Origin: JAFGRR01 sp964563855
GTDB taxonomy: Bacteria > Planctomycetota > Phycisphaerae > UBA1845 > Fen-1342
Direction of reading: 5' to 3'
NCBI GenBank assembly: GCA_964563855.1
Contig: CAZLYU010000089.1
Coordinates: forward strand, 1 to 6,373
DNA: 6,373 nt
The position numbers and the translations under genes were made by a program. Positions 1 to 6,373 of the stretch are shown here, piece by piece (position 1 is the first letter of the stretch; each line of letters starts with the position of its first letter). Under the pieces are notes generated by a model. That model was not told the DNA's origin and ran no database searches. It was given only the letters and a program-made list of their open reading frames with translations.

Positions 1-1653
1 GGCGGGGCGGTCGGACGGGGCTAGCCAGGGAAGCGAGTCGAGGGGCAAGCGCAATCCCATGGGCGAGTCGCCGGGGATCAGGTACATGCGTTCGGGTCGG
101 AAGAACCACGGTCCGCTTCGCCAGCGCGGGCCGCCGCCGTCGCGTTGTCCGGGACGGATGGGGAGCGTGACGCCGACGACGTGATCGAGACCTTGTTCGA
201 ACACTTTGGCGAGGCGAGCGCGTTCGAGTGGGTCGTCGAGTCGGGCATCGTGGGGGTCGACGTTGGCGGGGAGGCGTCGCTCTTTCCAGAGGTAGTACCA
301 GACGTCTTCATAGCCGGGGACGAGGTGTGCGGCGTTGACGTGCAGGCGTTCGGTGAGGCGTTCGGCGAAGCGTCGGGCGTGGTCGACGTTGCAGCCGTAG
401 TCGGTTCCGTCGTCGGCGATGAGTTCGGCTTGGCGCCAGGCGGGGACGCCGTCTTTTCGCCAGTAGCAGCCGAGGGACCAGCGTGGCAGTTGCTCGCCGG
501 GATACCACTTGCCCTGTCCAAAGTGGAGCAGGCCGCCGGGGGCGAAGCGGTCGCGAAGCTTGCGGAAGAGCACGCCGGCTGTGCGGCGTTTTTCGGCGCC
601 GAGGGCCGCGGTGTTCCATTCGGGTGCGTCGCGGTTGTCGATTGAGACGAAAGTGGGCTCGCCGCCCATGGTGAGGCGTACGTCGGCAGCGACGAGGTCA
701 CGATCGACGCGGGTGCCGAGGGATTGGATGGTTCGCCACTGCTCGTCGGTGTAGGGCTTGGTGACGCGTGGATCTTCGTGGATGCGGTCGACGCGCATCT
801 CATGGTGGAAGTCGACCTCGCATTCATCGACGACGCCGGAGATGGGAGCGGCGCTTTGCGGATCGGGCGTGCAGGCGAGCGGGATGTGTCCTTCACCGGT
901 GAGGAGGCCGGAGGTGGGGTCGAGGCCGATCCAGCCGGCGCCGGGGAGATAGACCTCGGCCCAGGCGTGGAGGTCGGTGAAGTCGGCGGTGGGGCCTTCA
1001 GGGCCTTCGATGGGTTTTTCGTCGGGTGTGAGCTGGACGAGGTAACCCGAGGCGAAGCGGGCGGCGAGACCGAGTCGGCGCAATAGTTGCACGAGCAGCC
1101 AGGCCGAGTCGCGACAGGAACCGCTGCGTTTGGCGAGCGTGTCTTCGCAGGATTGCACGCCGGGCTCCAGACGGATCAGGTAGCGGATGTCGCTTTGCAG
1201 CCGCTGATTGAGGTCGACGATGAAGTCGAGGGTGCGGCGCGGCGTGAGGTCGAGACTTTCGCGGAGTTCGCGGCGTCGCGGTCCTTCGGGTTCACACGCG
1301 AGGAATGGGGCGATTTCGTTGGTGAGCACGTCGGGGTAGGCGAAGGGGAACTCTTGCGCGTACTCATCGAGGAAGAAGTCGAACGGGTTGATGACGGTCA
1401 GTTCGGCAATGAGATCGACTTCGACGCTGAGCAACGTGGTGGGGTCGGGAAAGACGAGCCGGGCGAGGTAGTTGCCCTGCGGGTCTTGCTGCCAGTTGCA
1501 GAAGTGGTTGGTCGGGGTGACCTGTTGTGCGTAGGCGAGGATGGGTGTGCGGGTGTGCGGGGCCGGTCGGAGGCGGACGGTTTGCGGCCCGAGTTTGACC
1601 GGTCGGTCGTAGCGGTAGTCGGTCTTGTGATGCAACGCAACGCGAATCGCCAT
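1..1653 (-). CDS. Transglutaminase-DUF2126 protein, N-terminal half (partial at left edge)
   Basis: An open frame runs leftward from an ATG whose complement is at 1651-1653 to the window edge without a stop, giving 551 residues. Residues 1-90 match the bacterial transglutaminase N-terminal domain (starts MAIRVALHHKTDYRYDRPV). Residues about 140-255 are the transglutaminase core, with Cys180 in RSGSCRDSAWLL, His229 in DLHAWAEVYLP and Asp245 in GLDPTSG, so the triad is intact. From about residue 300 the DUF2126 region begins, with the typical RLTMGGEPTFVSID and FGQGKWYPGEQLPRW segments. Proteins of this architecture are usually near 1,100 residues, so about half is visible. No signal peptide or membrane segment is seen, so it is probably cytosolic. 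The family is predicted to cleave or transfer amide bonds, with the substrate unknown. It is divergent from the ATP-grasp operon with which such genes usually cluster. Codons end mostly in C, unlike the plus-strand genes. Confidence 0.93.
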   Translation of the reverse strand, partial: MAIRVALHHKTDYRYDRPVKLGPQTVRLRPAPHTRTPILAYAQQVTPTNHFCNWQQDPQGNYLARLVFPDPTTLLSVEVDLIAELTVINPFDFFLDEYAQEFPFAYPDVLTNEIAPFLACEPEGPRRRELRESLDLTPRRTLDFIVDLNQRLQSDIRYLIRLEPGVQSCEDTLAKRSGSCRDSAWLLVQLLRRLGLAARFASGYLVQLTPDEKPIEGPEGPTADFTDLHAWAEVYLPGAGWIGLDPTSGLLTGEGHIPLACTPDPQSAAPISGVVDECEVDFHHEMRVDRIHEDPRVTKPYTDEQWRTIQSLGTRVDRDLVAADVRLTMGGEPTFVSIDNRDAPEWNTAALGAEKRRTAGVLFRKLRDRFAPGGLLHFGQGKWYPGEQLPRWSLGCYWRKDGVPAWRQAELIADDGTDYGCNVDHARRFAERLTERLHVNAAHLVPGYEDVWYYLWKERRLPANVDPHDARLDDPLERARLAKVFEQGLDHVVGVTLPIRPGQRDGGGPRWRSGPWFFRPERMYLIPGDSPMGLRLPLDSLPWLAPSDRPA

Positions 1654-1656
1654 GAT

Positions 1657-1662
1657 CTCTCC
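1657..1662 (-). promoter_or_regulatory. Ribosome binding site of the transglutaminase-DUF2126 gene
   Basis: Read on the minus strand, the bases before the ATG are GTGGAGAGATC. The GGAG core lies 5 nt upstream of the start codon, a good Shine-Dalgarno match at normal spacing. It supports the start at 1653, where the transglutaminase N-terminal domain also begins. Confidence 0.65.
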
Positions 1663-1727
1663 ACGATTCCGCTCCACCGGCGTGAGTGGAGGTGAGGGCT
1701 GCGTCGCGATCGTGGGCCGGGTTTTTG

Positions 1728-1755
1728 TTGACGCCACGGCGTCGCGGATTAATCT
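1728..1755 (+). promoter_or_regulatory. Weak sigma70-like promoter candidate for the ATP-grasp operon
   Basis: TTGACG at 1728-1733 matches five of six bases of the -35 consensus. After 16 nt comes TAATCT at 1750-1755, which keeps only three of the six -10 bases (positions 1, 2 and 6). The pair overlaps the palindromes at 1730-1743 and 1747-1754, so a protein bound there would block it. It would give a leader of about 110 nt before the ATG at 1870. This is one weak match in a short region and promoter consensus in this organism is unknown, so it is only a candidate. Confidence 0.22.
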
Positions 1756-1869
1756 CGCCTACGACCGTAGTATCGTACCAATTGCTGCGACAGCCGCGTG
1801 CGTGATTCAGGGTCGAGTGTCGATTCGACGCGGGCGTCGTCTTTGCGGCCTGCCTGGGTCAACCAACCG

Positions 1870-3348
1870 ATGCGTCCCCCGACCCGTGAACTCAAGCCGC
1901 TGTTTGAAGGCTACGGGCGATTGCCCGGCGCGTTTGACGAGTTTTTCAGCGACGAGGGGAAGCCGCGTCATGGCGTGACGTCGGTGGTGAACCGGATGGA
2001 CGCGCTGGGGCGCGATGCGTTCAAGACCTTGCGCAAGCTGGCGGACGCGGCGTTCGTGAATGGCGGGGTGACGTTTACGGTTTACTCTGATCAGCGCGGC
2101 ACGGAGAAGATCTTTCCGTTCGATTTGATTCCGCGCGTGATTCCGGCGTCGGATTGGGAGCGGGTTGAACGCGGACTGGTTCAACGCGTGTCGGCGCTCA
2201 ACCTGTTTCTGGCCGACATTTACGGCAAGCAGAAGATTCTCGCTGAGAACGCGATTTTGCGCGACATCGTGCTGCAGTCTCCGGAGTACTGCCCGCAGGC
2301 GGAGGGGATCAAGCCGACCAACGGGGTGTACGTGCATATCGCCGGGATCGATCTGGTGCGCGGCGGGTCGGGCGAGTTTTTGGTGTTGGAGGACAATCTG
2401 CGAACGCCGTCGGGCGTGTCGTACGTTCTCGAGAACCGGAACGTGATGAAGCGTGTGTTTCCGCACCTGTTCGCGGCGCTGCCGGTGCGATCGGTGCAGG
2501 AGTATCCGGCGGAGCTGCGGCGTGGGTTGGGGCAAGCGGCGCCGCGTGCGGCTCGGAAAGGCGGGCCGAAGGTTGTGCTGCTGACTCCGGGGCCGTTTAA
2601 CTCGGCTTACTTTGAGCACAGCTTCCTGGCGCGGTGCATGGGGGTTGATTTGGTGGAGCCGTCGGACCTGTTTGTGCATCAGGATCGGGTCTTCGAAAAG
2701 ACGACCAACGGTGCGCAGCGCGTCGATGTGATTTATCGCCGCGTGGACGACACGTTCATCGATCCGGATGTTTTTCGGGCGGACAGTTTGCTGGGGGTGC
2801 GGGGTTTGTTCCGCGCTTATGCGGCGGGCAACGTCGCGCTGGCGAACGCGGTTGGGAACGGCATCGCGGATGACAAGGCGGTGTATCCGTTCGTGCCTGA
2901 GATCATTCGGTTCTACTTGTCTGAAGAGCCGATCATTGGGCAAGTGCCGACCTATGTGTGCGCACATGATGACGAGTGCGAACAGGTCTTGAGCGACCTG
3001 AAGCGCCTGGTGGTGAAAGAAGTCAACGGGAGCGGTGGATACGGGATGCTGTTCGGGCCGCGCGCGACGCGGACCGAGATTGAGGAATACGCGCAGCGCA
3101 TTCGAAGCAATCCGCGCGGCTTTATTGCGCAGCCGTTGGTGGAGCTTTCGACGTGTCCGACATGGACGCGCAGCGGTGTCGCGCCGCGGCGGGTGGACCT
3201 GCGTCCATTCGTGATCACCGGTAAGGCGTCGTGGGTGCTGCCCGGGGGGCTGACGCGGGTGGCGCTGAAGCGGGGCTCGTACGTGGTGAATTCGAGTCAG
3301 GGCGGCGGGTCGAAGGATACGTGGGTTCTCGAGAGCCGCGGGTCATGA
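1870..3348 (+). CDS. Circularly permuted ATP-grasp type 2 protein (COG2308 family)
   Basis: The predicted product is 492 residues, close to the usual 470-490. The family is thought to be an ATP-dependent carboxylate-amine ligase; its substrate is unknown. Hallmarks appear in order: FPFDLIPRVIPASDWERVERG at about 82-102, YVHIAGIDLVR at 154-164, LEDNLRTPSGVSYVLENR at 173-190, LTPGPFNSAYFEH at 238-250, VDVIYRRVDD at 285-294, NVALANAVGNGIADDK at 321-336, VVKEVNGSGGYGMLFGP at 381-397 (Lys383 and the Gly-rich loop probably bind nucleotide), STCPTW at 427-432, RRVDLRPF at 440-447 and NSSQGGGSKDTWVL at 474-487. ATG 1870 is preferred over the in-frame GTG at 1798, because the extra 24 residues look like unconserved leader. 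Neither start has a clear Shine-Dalgarno sequence, which is odd for the first gene of an operon. The stop overlaps the next start (ATGA), so the two are probably translated together. Confidence 0.95.
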   Translation: MRPPTRELKPLFEGYGRLPGAFDEFFSDEGKPRHGVTSVVNRMDALGRDAFKTLRKLADAAFVNGGVTFTVYSDQRGTEKIFPFDLIPRVIPASDWERVERGLVQRVSALNLFLADIYGKQKILAENAILRDIVLQSPEYCPQAEGIKPTNGVYVHIAGIDLVRGGSGEFLVLEDNLRTPSGVSYVLENRNVMKRVFPHLFAALPVRSVQEYPAELRRGLGQAAPRAARKGGPKVVLLTPGPFNSAYFEHSFLARCMGVDLVEPSDLFVHQDRVFEKTTNGAQRVDVIYRRVDDTFIDPDVFRADSLLGVRGLFRAYAAGNVALANAVGNGIADDKAVYPFVPEIIRFYLSEEPIIGQVPTYVCAHDDECEQVLSDLKRLVVKEVNGSGGYGMLFGPRATRTEIEEYAQRIRSNPRGFIAQPLVELSTCPTWTRSGVAPRRVDLRPFVITGKASWVLPGGLTRVALKRGSYVVNSSQGGGSKDTWVLESRGS

Positions 3349-4331
3349 TCTCGCGGGTTGCTGAGAGCTGTTTTTGGTTGGCGCGGTACACCGAGCGGAT
3401 CGAGAACATGGCCCGTTTGGTGAAGGTCAATCGCGTGTCGACGGTCGACACCGCGGCGCCGGATCGCGAGTTGTGGGAGCCGCTCATTATCGTGGCGGGC
3501 GAATTGGAGCGGTTCACCAAGTTGTTTTCGGCGGAGCGCTCGCACGACGGCGACGCGGTTCAAGAGTATCTGACGTGGGATGAGCGCAATCCGGTGTCGA
3601 TTGTGAACTCGATGCGGTGGGCACGGGAAAACGCGCGCACCATTCGCGACACGATCAGTGCGGAGATGTGGGAGACGATCAACGGGTTTTGGTTGTGGTT
3701 GCGGAGCGGGGCGGGCCGACGTCTGTTTGGCCGCGATCGGGATGCGTTTTATGCACACGTCCGCGACTGGCCGCACATGTTTTACGGCATTACGCATACG
3801 ACGATGCTGCACGGCGACGCGTTCTTGTTCATGGGCCTCGGGATGCATCTGGAGCGGGCGGGGCAGACGGCGCGGATCATTGACATCAAGCACCACGCGC
3901 TCGGCCCGACCGGCGAACGCGACACACCGCTGGAAGACGCCGAGTGGCTGGCGTTGCTGCACTCGTGCTCGGCGTCGGATCAGTTCTTGAAGCGACACCC
4001 CGACACGTTCAGCGGAGCGGCGGTGGCGGCGTTTTTGCTGCTGAGTGAGGAGTTTCCGCGGTCGGTGCTGCACTCCGTCGACCGAGCGGGGCGCTGTCTG
4101 GAGCGGATCCGCTCGTCGCAGTCCCCGGAGATTGGCGAGAAAGCGGGACGCGCGTTGAACCGGGTGCGGCGGCGGCTCGAGCAGATGAACGAGGAGAGGC
4201 TGATGGAGGTTGGTCACCACGCGGAATGTACGCGGCTGATCAACGACGTTGCAGAGATCTGTAATCTGATCCACAGCGACTATTTCAACCCCAGCGTTGG
4301 GGTCATGCGTCAATCGCAAACCCAGTCGTGA
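3345..4331 (+). CDS. Alpha-E domain protein (DUF403 / COG2307)
   Basis: The predicted product is 328 residues, about the usual size for the family, and appears all alpha-helical. Family signatures are the N-terminal ISRVAESCFWLARYTERIE with ENMARL following (residues 2-25), WARENARTIRDTIS at 92-105, and GDAFLFMGLGMHLERAGQTA at 157-176. A further helix-rich segment with RAGRCLERIRSS at 247-258 comes later. The C terminus has HHAECTRLIND at 291-301. The biochemical role of alpha-E proteins is not established. They occur almost always beside, or fused to, the circularly permuted ATP-grasp protein, and are inferred to be its partner. The ATG at 3345 overlaps the preceding TGA in ATGA, and the family's N-terminal motif begins exactly there. 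The open frame upstream, back to 3231, is therefore not part of the gene. The next gene follows after 26 nt. No signal peptide or membrane segment is seen. Confidence 0.95.
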   Translation: MISRVAESCFWLARYTERIENMARLVKVNRVSTVDTAAPDRELWEPLIIVAGELERFTKLFSAERSHDGDAVQEYLTWDERNPVSIVNSMRWARENARTIRDTISAEMWETINGFWLWLRSGAGRRLFGRDRDAFYAHVRDWPHMFYGITHTTMLHGDAFLFMGLGMHLERAGQTARIIDIKHHALGPTGERDTPLEDAEWLALLHSCSASDQFLKRHPDTFSGAAVAAFLLLSEEFPRSVLHSVDRAGRCLERIRSSQSPEIGEKAGRALNRVRRRLEQMNEERLMEVGHHAECTRLINDVAEICNLIHSDYFNPSVGVMRQSQTQS

Positions 4332-4340
4332 AGGCTCGCT

Positions 4341-4346
4341 GAAAGG
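4341..4346 (+). promoter_or_regulatory. Weak ribosome binding site of the amidotransferase-transglutaminase fusion gene
   Basis: GAAAGG lies 11 nt before ATG 4358, slightly far for a Shine-Dalgarno. A second match, AAGG at 4354-4357, touches the start codon and is too close to work. The site matters because the start decides whether a Cys could be at the mature N terminus. An in-frame TGA at 4340-4342 rules out any start further upstream. Confidence 0.35.
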
Positions 4347-4357
4347 CTCGGCCAAGG

Positions 4358-6235
<1,878 letters not shown>

Positions 6236-6373
6236 GCGGAGGGGAACGGCTGCAGGCGCGCTTGCAATCGAGCGTGTTACGGCGTTCGAGACGGCGCGGT
6301 GGGGTGTGGGGGGGGCCCGGGGGGGGGGGGGGGGCCGTGTGGGGTTGTGCGGGGGGGGTTTACTAGGAGATAT
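6236..6373. other. Non-coding 3' end with poly-G contig-edge sequence
   Basis: No gene is seen after the stop of the fusion gene. An imperfect hairpin is possible at 6268-6289 (TCGAGCG, 8-nt loop, CGTTCGA, one G-U pair). It has no following T-tract, so I do not call it a terminator. From about 6300 the sequence becomes almost pure G, including 16 G in a row at 6319-6334 and 8 at 6351-6358. This is unlike the rest of the window and is probably read-end or assembly error. Confidence 0.7.

Larger units (their letters stand above)
1654..1869. promoter_or_regulatory. Divergent intergenic region with short palindromes
   Basis: This 216-nt gap separates the two oppositely transcribed starts and must hold the promoters of both units unless they are driven from elsewhere. 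Several short symmetric sequences lie within it. GACGCC-AC-GGCGTC is at 1730-1743, the perfect 8-bp palindrome GATTAATC is at 1747-1754, TACGA and TCGTA form arms separated by 8 nt at 1760-1777, and GTCGA-T-TCGAC is at 1819-1829. They could be operator half-sites for a shared regulator, but short palindromes are common in GC-rich DNA and no regulator gene is in the window. I see no tRNA, riboswitch or small protein gene here. Confidence 0.45.

Noticed and set aside
78..896. Minus-strand frame of 272 codons
   Set aside because: It is a shadow of the transglutaminase-DUF2126 gene in another frame of the same strand. Its product is Ser/Thr/Pro/Ala-rich with no family motif.
145..1695. Plus-strand frames at 145-645, 724-1086 and 1087-1695
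   Set aside because: They lie antisense to the transglutaminase-DUF2126 gene. Their Gly/Val/Glu-rich products come from the mirrored codons, and no domain is recognisable.
1798..1869. Upstream GTG start extending the ATP-grasp protein by 24 residues
   Set aside because: The added residues look like translated leader, there is no Shine-Dalgarno sequence, and ATG 1870 gives the family's normal length.
1807..2967. Minus-strand frame of 386 codons opposite the ATP-grasp gene
   Set aside because: The product is Arg/His/Gln-rich without family motifs, as expected for antisense frames in GC-rich DNA. The opposite strand encodes a well-conserved protein.
3231..3344. Upstream start extending the alpha-E protein by 38 residues
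   Set aside because: The extension overlaps the conserved C terminus of the ATP-grasp gene in another frame. The family N-terminal motif starts at the ATG at 3345.
6268..6289. Hairpin after the last gene as an intrinsic terminator
   Set aside because: The stem is 7 bp with a G-U pair and an 8-nt loop, and no T-tract follows. It cannot be distinguished from chance.

Overview
The window is a high-GC (roughly 60-65% by eye) bacterial segment carrying one recognisable gene neighbourhood. It holds a divergently arranged set of four large genes belonging to the circularly permuted ATP-grasp / alpha-E / transglutaminase system, a widespread bacterial set predicted from comparative genomics to make or attach peptide-like modifications, with no firmly established product that I know of. 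The organism cannot be named from this sequence. Base composition, Shine-Dalgarno-type signals and tight gene packing fit a high-GC Gram-negative bacterium. The fusion of an amidotransferase-like domain to a transglutaminase makes me think of Planctomycetota or a similar phylum, but that is a weak guess.

Layout. Positions 1-1653 on the minus strand hold the N-terminal 551 residues of a large transglutaminase-DUF2126 protein whose reading frame runs off the left edge. Positions 1654-1869 are the divergent intergenic region, which holds several short palindromes and a weak promoter-like pair. On the plus strand three genes follow in one apparent operon. They are a circularly permuted ATP-grasp protein (1870-3348), an alpha-E protein (3345-4331) joined to it by an ATGA stop/start overlap, and, after a 26-nt gap, a fusion protein (4358-6235). 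The fusion has an N-terminal class II glutamine-amidotransferase-like (Ntn-hydrolase fold) domain and a C-terminal transglutaminase domain. Positions 6236-6373 carry no gene and end in an abnormal poly-G stretch that looks like contig-end sequence error.

How the genes may work together (inference). The ATP-grasp protein would activate a carboxylate and form an amide or peptide bond. The alpha-E protein is its constant partner of unknown role. The two transglutaminase-fold proteins, both with intact Cys-His-Asp triads, would cut or transfer amide bonds in the product or its protein target. The amidotransferase-like domain fused to the second transglutaminase appears to have lost its catalytic N-terminal cysteine and is more likely a binding or structural module than a glutaminase. 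The most noteworthy points are this degenerate Ntn-fold/transglutaminase fusion, the pairing of two differently built transglutaminases, and a strong strand composition bias that runs across the divergent gene pair.
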